DNA of 64,000 nucleotides, taken from positions 1,550,001 through 1,614,000 of the forward strand of contig NC_089435.1 of NCBI RefSeq assembly GCF_026210795.1. Reading direction: 5' to 3'. Within the stretch, counting starts at the first letter, position 1. Every line of letters begins with the position of its first letter. Shown here piece after piece: positions 47,141-59,267 of the stretch. Under the pieces are notes generated by a model, which was given only the letters and a program-made list of their open reading frames with translations, was not told the origin of the DNA and did not search any database. Source of the stretch: Rhizophagus irregularis. Its lineage: Eukaryota; Glomeromycota; Glomeromycetes; Glomerales; Glomeraceae. Position numbers and translations under genes: made by a program.

Positions 47141-50100
47141 ATGATGAACAATACTAATAATAATACTCAAACACATTCATTTAATAATAATTCAAATTCC
47201 CCTCTACACAATAGAAAAAATAATTCATCTTTTAACAAATTACCTGATGTTCTAAAAATAGCCACAATTAATATTAAACACCTAACTACGATTAAAAAAG
47301 AAGATATTATAGATTTAATTAAATTTAAAAATATTCAAATTTTAGGGGTTTCAGAAACATGGTTATCACACAAACAGTCAACATTTCAATTCTTGTCAGA
47401 TCGGCAACAATATACCACCTTTTTCAACAATGAACATTACAATCAAAAAGGTAAAGGTGTAGGTTTAATAGTTAAGAAAAATATAGCACAATATATTTAC
47501 AGAAATGGTAGTTACAATGGACGAATAATTTTTATTGATTTTATGTTTAAACATAATAAAAAATTAAGAATTATTCAATATTATGGTGTAGTTAATGCAA
47601 AAGCTTCAACAGAAAAGAAAGAAGAATCAAAAAAGACAATAAATGAACTTTTCAAATTAATGAGAGAAGCATTATCAACTCAACATGAATTAATAGTGAT
47701 GGGTGATTTTAATCAAAAATATGAAAAATATAGTGAAAACAAAACAAAATCTACGAGAAACAAATATTGGAATAATATATTTTATGATTTAGAAGAAAAA
47801 TTTAACCTATACGATCCACATAGAATAATGTATGATATAACACCATCCAATCCAATATATACTTGGACTAATGGTGTTAATTATAGTCGTATTGATTATA
47901 TTTGGATTACAGAAAATCTTATGATGAATTATGAAGATACTATGTTTACTGATATCAGTCAAGACTTTCGTACAGATCATAAAATGCTTTCATTTTCTTT
48001 ATGGACGGAAGAATTATGCAGTACTCATTTGGTTTTCAATCATAAACAAGAAAAAATTAAAAAGATAATTTATAAATATGATGAAATGAATAATGAAAAA
48101 TGGGAAGAATATCAAAACATACAAAAAGATTATCTATCAAATACAATAAATGAACAATTCAATTTTGATGATATTGAAAAACATTGGGATGTTATTAAAA
48201 AGGGTATTTATAAAAGTAATGAAATTATAAAAAAGGAAAAGAAAAAAATTAATATAAAAAATAGAAACCCTAACCAACAAACAGAATCATATCAAGGACG
48301 TCAATTCTTGATTAATTTAAGAAGACAAATAAAAAAGAAACATGGACGAAAATATTTAAAAGACCATTGGAATACAATAGGAGGTCAACTTAACAAATAT
48401 AGTTCAAATAAAATAGAGTTCATGTGGGAACCACCAAATGATCAAAATTATCAACGTTTATTAGATAAGATAGAAATTTTATATAATATATATACAGATA
48501 GTTACAAAAAAGAATTAGAAATTTTAAAAGAAAATAAAATTGAAGATGCAATTAATAAACGTTGTGCAGATTTATACAATAATCAAAAAAGAATGATAGA
48601 TAATATAATTGATCGTGAAGTCAAAACAATAATTTTAGATAGAGTTTTGATTGAAAAACCAGGAGAACAAATTAATCTTATTACCGATCCAAAAGAAATA
48701 AAAAAAGAAGTTAATTTACATTTTCAAAAAGTTGCTGGAACAACTAATAGACCTAAAGAAATACCAGAACAATGGCATAATCAATATGCTCCTTTAAATC
48801 ATGTGGATAATAATATATATAAACATTTAATGGATGATATAACTGAAGATGAATGGAATAATCATATTCAAACCTTACCCAATGGTAAGGCATGTGGTCC
48901 AACTTCAATCTCTTATGAAATGTTAAAACACTCATCATTAGAAATGAAAAAAGAATTACTTTCTTTAACAAACAATATTTTAAAACAAGGAAAACTACCA
49001 TCTGATTATAAATTAGCAAACATTTATCCTATATCAAAACCTAAGCCCTGGGGTTGTAAACTCATTAACACCCGTCCAATAACCTTGTTAGAAACTTCCA
49101 GGAAGCTCATGGTATCCATTTTGAATGAAAGACTCGCCAAGATATTAAAAGAAAATAATGTATTAAAAGGAAATCAATTTGCAGGCTTACCAGGAAATTC
49201 AACCTTTGAGCCTATACGTATCATTAATGAACTTATACAAGATGCCAATGAAAATAATAAAGATCTCTGGTTTCTTGCTCTTGATATGAGTAAAGCATAC
49301 GATAGAGTGAATATTTGTATGCTTGAGAAAGCTTTACAAAGAATCAAAGTACCACACAACTTTATCCATATAATAAAAGAATTATTCTTGGGATGTAAAA
49401 ACCAAGTATTTACTGCAGCAGGAATGACAGATCCATATGATGTTCAAGTAGGAATAGTACAAGGTGAGATAATTTCTCCCCTACTTTGGTGTATTTACTA
49501 TGATCCTCTCCTCTGTGAAATTAAAGAAAGAAACTTGGGATATAAATTGAAAACAAAACAAATACTTAATATTTATGAAAGAGAAGAAAAAGAAATCATA
49601 ATTAGATTTCCAGGAATGGCATATATGGACGATACAAATTTTGTAACAAATGATCAGAAACAATTAGAAGAAATCTTAAATATTGCAGATGAATTCTATG
49701 ATTTGAATGATATACAAATAAATAAGGAAAAGTCAGAATTGTTATTAAAAAGTTCAAATCATGATTATGGAAAACAAATTAATATACATTTTGGCTGTCA
49801 AGATATTAAGATACGTCCAACTTCTAAACAAGATTCAATTCGTATTTTAGGGGTCTGGTTTAATGCTTTTAATAAAAGATCATTTGTTTTAAACCAAGTT
49901 AAAACTGAAATTCGTAATGTTTGTAATGTCATGGCAAAAAAAAGAATAACAGATAAGCACATCAAATATATATTCAATCATGTCATTATACCAAGAATAG
50001 AATATAGATCACAAGTTACAATTTTTACAGATAAAGAAACAAACCAAATGATGGTACCAATAAGGAGATTATTTAAAAATAAATTGAAGTTTTCTAAATC

Positions 50101-52603
50101 TGCTCCAAATACTATTCTAGAAAGCAACTTAATATATAACTTACGCTCTATTCATGATAATCAAGTTCAAGCAAAAATTACCAATTTTTTTATACAAATT
50201 AATGATATAGGAATACTTGGTGAAATTATGAACTTACGTTTAATAGATTTACAAAATCAACTTTGGAGTCATGAGAATCCTGTTATACATATCCCCTTTA
50301 AATTAGAAAAAAATATTAAAAAATTAAAAAAATTAAAAAATAATTTTATATTGAATAATCTTTTATTAATGGAAAAAAATAATATTTCAATTAAAAAAGA
50401 TAATATTCAAATAGAAAAAAATAAAAAAATAATAGGAGAAGGAAAAACTATTGCAGAAATTGTAGGAGAAACTATATTTTTTAAGCATAGAAAATTTTTA
50501 CGTTCATTAAATTTATTATATATAGATCAAGTTCTTGATATGGATGGAAAAACATTATTAACCTGGTGCCAACTTTATTCAAGAAAATTTATACAAAACA
50601 CAGTATCAGGAAATCAACATATCCAACCAGCAATTTATAATATAATTAAAGAAATTATATGTGAAGAAAATTCTCTTTCTTTAAAATCACAATTTATTCA
50701 ACAACCTGTTACATCACATCTTAAAGGATTTAATTTAATGCCAATTATTTTTCCAAATATTGAACAATATCAAATAGTGATGTATAAAGAAGGTTCTTCA
50801 TTAGCCTTTGGAAGATTTTTAAATATTAATGAAGTTAATCAACAGATAAAAATACAACATTTAGTTAGAAAATCAGACGTTAATGAAAAAAATTTAATAT
50901 TAGAGTTTTGTAAAGGTTGTAATAGAGGAATATTTTCATCATCATTGTCGAAACCCATATGTTATTTATCTATTTCTTCACATAATGTATTTTTTATTCG
51001 ACATAATTCTTTAAAGAGAAATTCATTTAAAGAAGGTTTTAAATTATTGGGAAATCAATTTCAAGAACTTAACAAAGTATTAGAATTACATTTACATTTC
51101 CAACTCCATCCACATTTATATATACCTCCTGATATTCGTCATCATGAATATATGTGTTTATATAAATTTAATATTATAGATAATTATATTGATTTATCAA
51201 TTGACAAACCTCACTTATATTATATCAAACAAAAATTAGAAACTTATGTTGAACGAGAATTCCATTGTTATACAGATGGTTCAGTTAAAGATTTAGGTAA
51301 ACCTTCTGTAAGTTTAGTTTATGGAACAACATTTTACACACCACAAAAACAATTTATAGATCAATTTTATTCAAGTGGAGAAAATAATATTTCGGTAGTA
51401 AAGTCTGAATTATTACCACTTTTAATCAGCCTAATAGTAATGCCGAAACAATCAACAGTTCATATTTTTACAGATAATGATCAAAATTTTTCAACATTCC
51501 ATAAATTACAGTCAAAAAATTTTAAAATAACACCAAGACAATATTTTAAAATGATAAATAATGGAATCCTTTGGCAAATAATAATGGAAATAATAGAAAT
51601 TTTATCTTTAAATATAACCTTATTTAAAGTACAAGCACATGCCGAAGATATATATAATAATTTTGTTGATCAACAGGTAGCACGTATTCATGATGAGGTA
51701 GATCTACATAGTATTAACATAAGAAACCAACCACTTCAGCTAATACGATATATCCCTAGTTGGAATAATGTTATTATTGAAAAACCATTAAGAAAATTTT
51801 TAAGATTAACAACAAATGTCACCAATTTAGAAAAATTCCTAAATCTTAATAGGAATGCGAAATACCGACAACTGGATATAGATATTAAAAATACTTTTTC
51901 TCTTTTAAAAGGAGAAGAAGGATCTTTATATACTACATTTGCTGAAAATAAAATAAGACGAAGGAAAATACAGTTAATGATAGAAGAACTTCCCTGTATT
52001 CACCAAATCCAAAAAAGTCTGAACAGCCTTTATAAGGATAGATTATGTCCAATATGTGAGAATGAGGAAGAAGACTTTAATCATATATGGTTGTGTGTAG
52101 ACCGATCATTAGATATGTTAACTTTAGTATCATCAACTAAAACAGCATTGAAAGAATCTATATTATCTCATATAGATAACAATGAAACGCATATAGATAA
52201 TCAAGAAATTAATGATCTGGATATTTGGGATATAAATATAGATAATAACAAATTTACATTTATAGACTTAATAAAAGGCTTTATCCCAAAAAATTTGTCA
52301 CATTTTATAGATCGTTTCAGCAAACAAAAGAAATTAACATCAAAAATTTTATACCAATTTAGAATGAAAATGGGACATCATATTTTCCATGAATATTGGT
52401 TGAAACGTTGTCAAGAAATGGAGAAAAAAGACAAAGATTTAGGAATTAATAAAAATCTAAAGAAAAGGCATTATGGTGTTGATTGTTTATATAGATTAAG
52501 ACAACAGTCAACAATTAATAAATATGAAGATTTAATAGGAATTAGGAACAATATATATTATGGTAGTGATATATTAGGATACTACGATAGTTGTACTCCT
52601 TAA
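47141..52603 (+). CDS. LINE ORF2: endonuclease, reverse transcriptase, RNase H
   Basis: 1820 residues, uninterrupted. The APE-type endonuclease includes SETWL (about 76), MGDFNQ (about 187), SRIDYIWI (about 249) and TDHKM (about 278). Reverse transcriptase blocks: NGKACGPTSISYEML, LDMSKAYDRVN (about 713), GIVQGEIISPLLW and YMDD (about 828). RNase H: YTDGS (about 1376), SELLPL and FTDNDQ. A CCHC-like CPICENEEEDFNHIWLC lies near 1635. All catalytic motifs are intact. It would nick DNA and copy the element RNA by target-primed reverse transcription. Confidence 0.95.
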   Translation: MMNNTNNNTQTHSFNNNSNSPLHNRKNNSSFNKLPDVLKIATINIKHLTTIKKEDIIDLIKFKNIQILGVSETWLSHKQSTFQFLSDRQQYTTFFNNEHYNQKGKGVGLIVKKNIAQYIYRNGSYNGRIIFIDFMFKHNKKLRIIQYYGVVNAKASTEKKEESKKTINELFKLMREALSTQHELIVMGDFNQKYEKYSENKTKSTRNKYWNNIFYDLEEKFNLYDPHRIMYDITPSNPIYTWTNGVNYSRIDYIWITENLMMNYEDTMFTDISQDFRTDHKMLSFSLWTEELCSTHLVFNHKQEKIKKIIYKYDEMNNEKWEEYQNIQKDYLSNTINEQFNFDDIEKHWDVIKKGIYKSNEIIKKEKKKINIKNRNPNQQTESYQGRQFLINLRRQIKKKHGRKYLKDHWNTIGGQLNKYSSNKIEFMWEPPNDQNYQRLLDKIEILYNIYTDSYKKELEILKENKIEDAINKRCADLYNNQKRMIDNIIDREVKTIILDRVLIEKPGEQINLITDPKEIKKEVNLHFQKVAGTTNRPKEIPEQWHNQYAPLNHVDNNIYKHLMDDITEDEWNNHIQTLPNGKACGPTSISYEMLKHSSLEMKKELLSLTNNILKQGKLPSDYKLANIYPISKPKPWGCKLINTRPITLLETSRKLMVSILNERLAKILKENNVLKGNQFAGLPGNSTFEPIRIINELIQDANENNKDLWFLALDMSKAYDRVNICMLEKALQRIKVPHNFIHIIKELFLGCKNQVFTAAGMTDPYDVQVGIVQGEIISPLLWCIYYDPLLCEIKERNLGYKLKTKQILNIYEREEKEIIIRFPGMAYMDDTNFVTNDQKQLEEILNIADEFYDLNDIQINKEKSELLLKSSNHDYGKQINIHFGCQDIKIRPTSKQDSIRILGVWFNAFNKRSFVLNQVKTEIRNVCNVMAKKRITDKHIKYIFNHVIIPRIEYRSQVTIFTDKETNQMMVPIRRLFKNKLKFSKSAPNTILESNLIYNLRSIHDNQVQAKITNFFIQINDIGILGEIMNLRLIDLQNQLWSHENPVIHIPFKLEKNIKKLKKLKNNFILNNLLLMEKNNISIKKDNIQIEKNKKIIGEGKTIAEIVGETIFFKHRKFLRSLNLLYIDQVLDMDGKTLLTWCQLYSRKFIQNTVSGNQHIQPAIYNIIKEIICEENSLSLKSQFIQQPVTSHLKGFNLMPIIFPNIEQYQIVMYKEGSSLAFGRFLNINEVNQQIKIQHLVRKSDVNEKNLILEFCKGCNRGIFSSSLSKPICYLSISSHNVFFIRHNSLKRNSFKEGFKLLGNQFQELNKVLELHLHFQLHPHLYIPPDIRHHEYMCLYKFNIIDNYIDLSIDKPHLYYIKQKLETYVEREFHCYTDGSVKDLGKPSVSLVYGTTFYTPQKQFIDQFYSSGENNISVVKSELLPLLISLIVMPKQSTVHIFTDNDQNFSTFHKLQSKNFKITPRQYFKMINNGILWQIIMEIIEILSLNITLFKVQAHAEDIYNNFVDQQVARIHDEVDLHSINIRNQPLQLIRYIPSWNNVIIEKPLRKFLRLTTNVTNLEKFLNLNRNAKYRQLDIDIKNTFSLLKGEEGSLYTTFAENKIRRRKIQLMIEELPCIHQIQKSLNSLYKDRLCPICENEEEDFNHIWLCVDRSLDMLTLVSSTKTALKESILSHIDNNETHIDNQEINDLDIWDINIDNNKFTFIDLIKGFIPKNLSHFIDRFSKQKKLTSKILYQFRMKMGHHIFHEYWLKRCQEMEKKDKDLGINKNLKKRHYGVDCLYRLRQQSTINKYEDLIGIRNNIYYGSDILGYYDSCTP

Positions 52604-52879
52604 AATAGTATTGTTACAGAATTTATTGTATTTTATTAATTTATTTTATTTGGTGCCTTTCAATTACAGTACTATTTAAGGTGGGTCTGGCCTTTTTTCT
52701 GCGAGAAAACTGGATGGATTTGAGGGTGTAGCTAGTGATTCAACTCACGTTTGCTTATCCTGATTGCATGCCCTTTGTCGTAGATCTTAGTGTAGCTAAT
52801 TTCTATTAATTTTGTAGTATTGTAATTTTTATTTTTATTTGTATTTTATATCTTATTTAATAAAGTTAACGTTGTGTAC

Positions 52880-52917
<38 letters not shown>

Positions 52918-52930
52918 TTATATATATTAA

Positions 52931-53861
52931 CAAGTTAACATTAAACATGGCAGGGAGCTATAGTCATAGTATAATTAGAACTGTAATAATTCTGACTTTT
53001 TTTTTAATTAAGTTGGTTTATACTACCATACAGTATCATAATTATGATAAATAGTTTTTAAGATTTAAAGAGAATTTCTAAATTTTAACTGGTGGAAAAA
53101 TTACTGGTAGATCATGTGATTGTGTATTAAATATTCATGTGATTTATTATGATGATGCAATTTCATTTGGCTCGCTTCGCTCGCCGGGCTTTTCTAGCCA
53201 AACCATAACTTTCACTTTATTTGCAAAATTTTTGATTATATTTAACATATCTATAAAAAAAAATGAGAAATTACTCTTAACTAGCTATTAACATAATTTT
53301 TTTCTCATTTGGTAAAGGATGATCATTTTCGGTTTATTTTACTTGTTAATCATTTTTGGCTTAGTTATTTCACTTGTTAATCATTTTAAGGTTAATTATC
53401 TTGATTGTTTATTTTTTGGTTTAAAAATAAAAAAATATATATATCAGAATATGTGATTAACTTTAAATAACAATACAGAAAGATTGTTTATTACTTGATA
53501 AAGCATTTATTTAATATTTACTATCATCATTTTTGGAATTACGGCTCTGGAAAAAAATTTTTCACGATTATATTGTAATAAAACAATTCTACTATCCGAT
53601 TGCTGATCATTTTTAGTTCTGGAAAATTATGATAACTGAATATCATAATAATAAGACAATGATAATGAAATTTTACCATTTAGTTGTTGTTTATTGTTTT
53701 GTTTCAAAATAAAAAATTACTTGATATAACATTTATTTAATTTTATCATCCAATTGTTGAGAAAAAAAATTTTATGATAACATTATAATAAAACAACAAT
53801 TTTATTATCTGATTGTTAATCATTTTTAGAATTACTACCCTGAAAAAATTTTCATGATAGC
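52931..53861. other. Intergenic
   Basis: AT-rich spacer with a GC-rich palindromic island GGCTCGCTTCGCTCGCCGGG at about 53170. No gene seen. Confidence 0.5.
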
Positions 53862-53869
53862 ATTATAAC

Positions 53870-54584
53870 TAAAGTTGCCTGCCAAAACTCTACAGGCTAT
53901 TGTCGAAATGTTGAAACTAAAACCTGTAGAAATGCCGAAATGCCGAAATAGTTTTGACATGTCAAAATTGTCGAAACCTAAAAATATTACGTTTCACGTA
54001 ATAACTCGGCATCCAATGATCGTAGAAAGATGCACCATAGCTCGTTGGAATCGTCTCATAACGACGGGTCGAATGGTGGCTAGATCGTCTTTATACGATC
54101 ACTGGATGCCGAGATATTGAGCGAAACGTCAAAAATCAGCATTTTGTATTTTGCGATACTGCGCCATTTGACGTTTCACTTAATAACTCGGCGTCCAATG
54201 ATCATAGAAAGATGCACCATAGCTCGCTGGAATCGTCTCATAACAACGAGTCGAATGGTGGTTAAATCATCTTTTTACGATCATTGGATGCCGAGATAAT
54301 AGATGAAACGTCAAACGGCGCAGTAGCGCAAAATACAAAATGCCGATTTTTGATGTTTCGCTTAATATCTCGGCATCCAGTGATCGTAGAAAGACGATTT
54401 AACCAACATTCGACTCGTCGTTATGAGACGATTCCAACGAGCTATGGTGCATCTTTCTACGATCATTGGACGCCGAGTTATTACGTGAAATGTAATATTT
54501 TTAGGTTTCGACAATTTTGACATGTCAAAATAGTTTTGACAATTTTGACATGCTAAAACTCCCTTATTTCGGCAGGCAACTTTA
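53870..54584. mobile_element. 715-bp compound foldback MITE
   Basis: Target duplication ATTATAAC (53862-53869 and 54585-54592). Ends are TAAAGTTGCCTGCC and GGCAGGCAACTTTA. Inside are three copies of an approximately 120-bp module (CTCGGCATCCAATGATCGTA... to ...GATCACTGGATGCCGAGAT). They start near 54005, 54187 and, inverted, 54365-54482. Four short open frames across it are products of the repeat. Confidence 0.85.
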
Positions 54585-54592
54585 ATTATAAC

Positions 54593-55089
54593 GATAATGT
54601 AATGACGACGATAATGAAAATTTACCATTTGATTATTGTTTATTTTTTTGTTTAAAATAAAAAAAAAATGTATCTATATTTAAATAAGTAATAATACAAA
54701 CAAATTGTTTATTTACATAATATTAAAATTTGTCATCCGGTTGTTGATCATTTTTGGCTAACAAAAAAATTATTCAGTTTTCACATGATTTGCTAAAAAT
54801 TTTATCCCATAATTATTAAGCAAGAAAGATCATTCTATATAAGTGCAATATCACCCTATGGGTGGGTGGGTGGCGCGTCACGTTATTGTTATGACTTGAA
54901 ATGATTGACATGTCATGATAGGTTAACGTTAACTTAACGTTAACATAAGATTAGTTTTTGAGTGATTTCCATTTTAAGATGCTGATCCCCCATCTTTGGT
55001 ATTGATTTGCTGATTATATAAATACATTTCAAATCAAGCTTTTCTATTTTAGTACGATCGGCAACCAACAAATCTTTTAGTGTTTTAAT
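54593..55089. other. Intergenic between MITE and truncated LINE
   Basis: AT-rich sequence with GGGTGGGTGGGTGG at about 54860 and TAACGTTAACTTAACGTTAA at about 54922. No gene. Confidence 0.5.
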
Positions 55090-57067
55090 AATATTTTCAT
55101 CATCATTGTCGAAACCCATATGTTATTTATCTATTTCTTCACATAATGTATTTTTTATTCGACATAATTCTTTAAAGAGAAATTCATTTAAAGAAGGTTT
55201 TAAATTATTGGGAAATCAATTTCAAGAACTTAACAAAGTATTAGAATTACATTTACATTTCCAACTCCATCCACATTTATATATACCTCCTGATATTCAT
55301 CATCATGAATATATGTGTTTATATAAATTTAATATTATAGATAATTATATTGATTTATCAATTGACAAACCTCACTTATATTATATCAAACAAAAATTAG
55401 AAACTTATGTTGAACGAGAATTCCATTGTTATACAGATGGTTCAGTTAAAGATTTAGGTAAACCTTCTGTAAGTTTAGTTTATGGAACAACATTTTACAC
55501 ACCACAAAAACAATTTATAGATCAATTTTATTCAAGTGGAGAAAATAATATTTCGGTAGTAAAGTCTGAATTATTACCACTTTTAATCAGCCTAATAGTA
55601 ATGCCGAAACAATCAACAGTTCATATTTTTACAGATAATGATCAAAATTTTTCAACATTCCATAAATTACAGTCAAAAAATTTTAAAATAACACCAAGAC
55701 AATATTTTAAAATGATAAATAATGGAATCCTTTGGCAAATAATAATGGAAATAATAGAAATTTTATCTTTAAATATAACCTTATTTAAAGTACAAGCACA
55801 TGCCGAAGATATATATAATAATTTTGTTGATCAACAGGTAGCACGTATTCATGATGAGGTAGATCTACATAGTATTAACATAAGAAATCAACCACTTCAG
55901 CTAATACGATATATCCCTAGTTGGAATAATGTTATTATTGAAAAACCATTAAGAAAATTTTTAAGATTAACAACAAATGTCACCAATTTAGAAAAATTCC
56001 TAAATCTTAATAGGAATGCGAAATACCGACAACTGGATATAGATATTAAAAATACTTTTTCTCTTTTAAAAGGAGAAGAAGGATCTTTATATACTACATT
56101 TGCTGAAAATAAAATAAGACGAAGGAAAATACAGTTAATGATAGAAGAACTTCCCTGTATTCACCAAATCCAAAAAAGTCTGAACAGCCTTTATAAGGAT
56201 AGATTATGTCCAATATGTGAGAATGAGGAAGAAGACTTTAATCATATATGGTTGTGTGTAGACCGATCATTAGATATGTTAACTTTAGTATCGTCAACTA
56301 AAACAGCATTGAAAGAATCTATATTATCTCATATAGATAACAATGAAACACATATAGATAATCTAGAAATTAATGATCTGGATATTTGGGATATAAATAT
56401 AGATAATAACAAATTTACATTTATAGACTTAATAAAAGGCTTTATCCCAAAAAATTTGTCACATTTTATAGATCGTTTCAGCAAACAAAAGAAATTAACA
56501 TCAAAAATTTTATACCAATTTAGAATGAAAATGGGTCATCATATTTTCCATGAATATTGGTTGAAATGTTGTCAAGAAATGGAGAAAAAAGACAAAGATT
56601 TAGGAATTAATAAAAATCTAAAGAAAAGGCATTTTGGTGTTGATTGTTTATATAGATTAAGACAACAGTCAACAATTAATAAATATGAAGATTTAATAGG
56701 AATTAGGAACAATATATATTATGGTAGTGATATATTAGGATACTACGATAGTTGTACTCCTTAAAATAGTATTGTTACAGAATTTATTGTATTTTATTAA
56801 TTTATTTTATTTGGTGCCTTTCAATTACAGTACTATTTAAGGTGAGTCTGGCCTTTTTTCTGCGAGAAAACTGGATGGATTTGAGGGTGTAGCTAGTGAT
56901 TCAACTCACGTTTGCTTATCCTGATTGCATGCCCTTTGTCGTAGATCTTAGTGTAGCTAATTTCTATTAATTTTGTAGTATTGTAATTTTTATTTTTATT
57001 TGTATTTTATATCTTATTTAATAAAGTTAACGTTGTGTACATCTTAAAAAAAAAAAAAAAAAAAAAA
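55090..57067 (+). mobile_element. 5'-truncated LINE copy
   Basis: Matches 50929-52913 of the full-length LINE almost exactly, from within the region before RNase H to the poly(A). Only a handful of differences are visible. The same 17 bases that form the target duplication of the first copy follow its poly(A) (57068-57084). The 5' junction at 55090 has no matching duplication. Confidence 0.92.
55106..56764 (+). pseudogene. C-terminal fragment of LINE ORF2
   Basis: An open frame of about 552 codons with the RNase H (YTDGS, FTDNDQ) and the CPICENEEEDFNHIWLC finger. Endonuclease and reverse transcriptase are missing, so it cannot move by itself. Amino-acid differences from the full copy are few (for example Arg to His near 55298, Gln to Leu near 56364, Tyr to Phe near 56634). 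There is no true ATG at its 5' end. Confidence 0.9.
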
Positions 57068-57084
57068 TATATTATATATATTAA

Positions 57085-57769
57085 TTATATATATATATAT
57101 ATATTATTGTTTTGTTTTATTATTTATAATTATAAATATGTTTTCTATTTATATTTCTATATTGTTTTATATATTGTTTTATATTTATAACTAGGTGTAA
57201 CCCGTCGCGCTGCGCCGGGGATAAAACTTCTTAGTATTTTGATAATAAATATTTACAATATGGTAAGGTTAGACTAATAAATTTATATAATTTATATAAT
57301 TTACATATTTAATTCTATTTCATCATTTTTAGGTCCTTTAGTTCTTCCAGTAAGGTTCAGTTGTTTTTCACTTTACATTTCGTTTTTTACTCATTTTTTT
57401 ATTTTTTATTTTGTTTCTGTTTCATATTTCGTTTTTCACTAATTTAATTTGTTTTTTTTCAGATATTTTAGTTCTTTCAGTTCTACAATCAATAAAGGTA
57501 TTTTTTTTATTTTTTTTTATTTTTTTTTATTTCGTTTTTATCTTATATTTTATTTCTTACTAACTTCATTTTTTGTTTACTTTATGGTTTATTTTTTACT
57601 TTGTTTCCTCATGATCACTTTTTATTTTTGTCTCTCATCATTTTTACTTTATACTACTTCTCATTATTTGTCTCCCATTATTTTCTATTACATCTTCATT
57701 TTCCATTATTTCATTTTCTCTCCTATTTACTTCCCATCATTTCTTTTGTCTCTCAATCACTTCTTTTCA
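57085..57769. other. Intergenic, pyrimidine-rich
   Basis: TA-repeat, then a GC-rich GTAACCCGTCGCGCTGCGCC at about 57197, then T-rich sequence with TTTCGTTTTT-type runs grading into the minisatellite. No gene. Confidence 0.5.
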
Positions 57770-58400
57770 TTTCCATTACTTCTTTTCGTCTCTCATCACT
57801 CCTTTTTATCTTTCATCATTCCTCTTTGTCTTCCATCACTTCTTTTCGTCTCCCATCACTCCTTTTTGTCTCCCATTACTTCTTTTGTCTTCTATCACTT
57901 TTTTTCGTCACCCATCACTTCTTTTCGTCACCCATCACTCCTCTTCGTCCCTCATCACTCCATTTTGTCTCTAATCACTCCTTTTTGTCTCCCATTACTC
58001 CTCTTCGTCATCCATCACTCCTTTCCATCACCCATCACTCCTCTTCGTCCCTCATCACTCCTTTTCGTCTTCCATCACTTCTTTTCGTCTCCCATCACTT
58101 CTTTTCGTCACCCATCACTCCTCTTCGTCCCTCATCACTCCATTTTGTCTCTAATCACTCCTTTTTGTCTCCCATTACTCCTCTTCGTCATCCATCACTC
58201 CTTTCCATCACCCATCATCCTCTTCGTCTCCCATCACTCCTTTTCGTCTTCCATCACTTCTTTTCGTCACCCATCACTCCTCTTCGTCTCTTATCACTCC
58301 TTTCCACTCCTCTTCGTCTACAATCACTCCTTTTCGTCTCCCATAACCCCTCTTCATCTTCCCATCACTCTTTTTTATCATCCATCATGTCCTATTTTTC
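57770..58400 (+). repeat. 20-bp minisatellite with 180-bp higher-order period
   Basis: About 31 units of a 20-bp consensus, CCATCACTCCTTTTCGTCTC and variants, almost pure pyrimidine on the plus strand. Segments around 57921-58020 and 58101-58200 are nearly identical, exactly 180 bp apart, i.e. nine units amplified together. Long open frames of 343 and 375 codons here arise because a 20-bp period can lack stops; not counted as genes. Confidence 0.9.
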
Positions 58401-59267
58401 CTTTTTGTTTCCTATCACTTCTCATTACTCTTTTTTACTCCCTTTCTTCTTCTATTACTTTCCATTACTCCATTGTTATTTCATTTTTTTTATTAGCATC
58501 TTTCTCCTTGATCATTGTCATTTACTTATCTTTTTTATTTATTGTTATTGTTTTTTTTATTGTATCACTTCATTAAAAATAAATACAGTGATTTTTTTCT
58601 TTAAAATCGAAAATGTGGGACTTAAATTTTAAAAAATTTCATTTAATAAGATTATTTTGAATAAATATGTTTGCAAAAAAAATTTTTTAAGAAATATCTT
58701 CGCAATAAAATTTTGTTTAACCGATCAAAAATTAGCTAAGTTAAAAAAATCTATACGTTTGCCGATCAAATAAATGGCCTTAACTTTTAAGTTTAAATCA
58801 GGCACTGAATCATGCTACACAATTCAAGATTATTTATACAGACTTAATCTAAACGTTAGAAGATCGACATGTATTTTTTTATAGAAGATGATTCGGGGCA
58901 AAAATTTCCCCTTGCGAACAAAGGTTGTTTAAATATGTTTTTTACTTTAGGGTTAAATAATAATAAATAATATAATTAAATAACAATAGAAAAATAATAA
59001 ATATTACTTCTGACTAATGATAAAAATTACCAAGAATACTGCGGATGGTTCGGTAGATCAGTATTGTTTACTGCTGACAAGTTTTTTTTTTTTAAAAAAA
59101 AAACTAATCATTTTTATTTTAGTATGATTGTACAAATAAAAAAAATATATTCGAAATAATTTCTCAACATTTAATTCCAGTTAATTAATTAAAATAAAAT
59201 AACTGTTTATAAAAATTTCCATTTAGTCTTTTTAAATTAATCTTTGGACAAAATTTTTATTATAATT
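58401..59267. other. Intergenic
   Basis: AT-rich spacer. No gene or clear repeat besides homopolymer runs. Confidence 0.5.

Larger units (their letters stand above)
44943..52913 (+). mobile_element. Full-length LINE retrotransposon
   Basis: About 7.97 kb with a 100-bp 5' leader, ORF1, ORF2, a 3' untranslated region and a poly(A) tract ending at 52913. A perfect 17-bp target duplication, TATATTATATATATTAA, flanks it (44926-44942 and 52914-52930). Both ORFs are open. The endonuclease, reverse transcriptase and RNase H order suits I- or Tad-like LINEs; the clade is not settled. It looks competent or very recently active. Confidence 0.93.

Noticed and set aside
53875-54628. Several short similar open frames on both strands
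   Set aside because: They are copies of the internal module of a foldback MITE.
57449-58632. Two long open frames (375 and 343 codons) with hydrophobic Ser/His/Phe repeats
   Set aside because: They overlap in different frames and lie on a 20-bp simple repeat whose period excludes stops.
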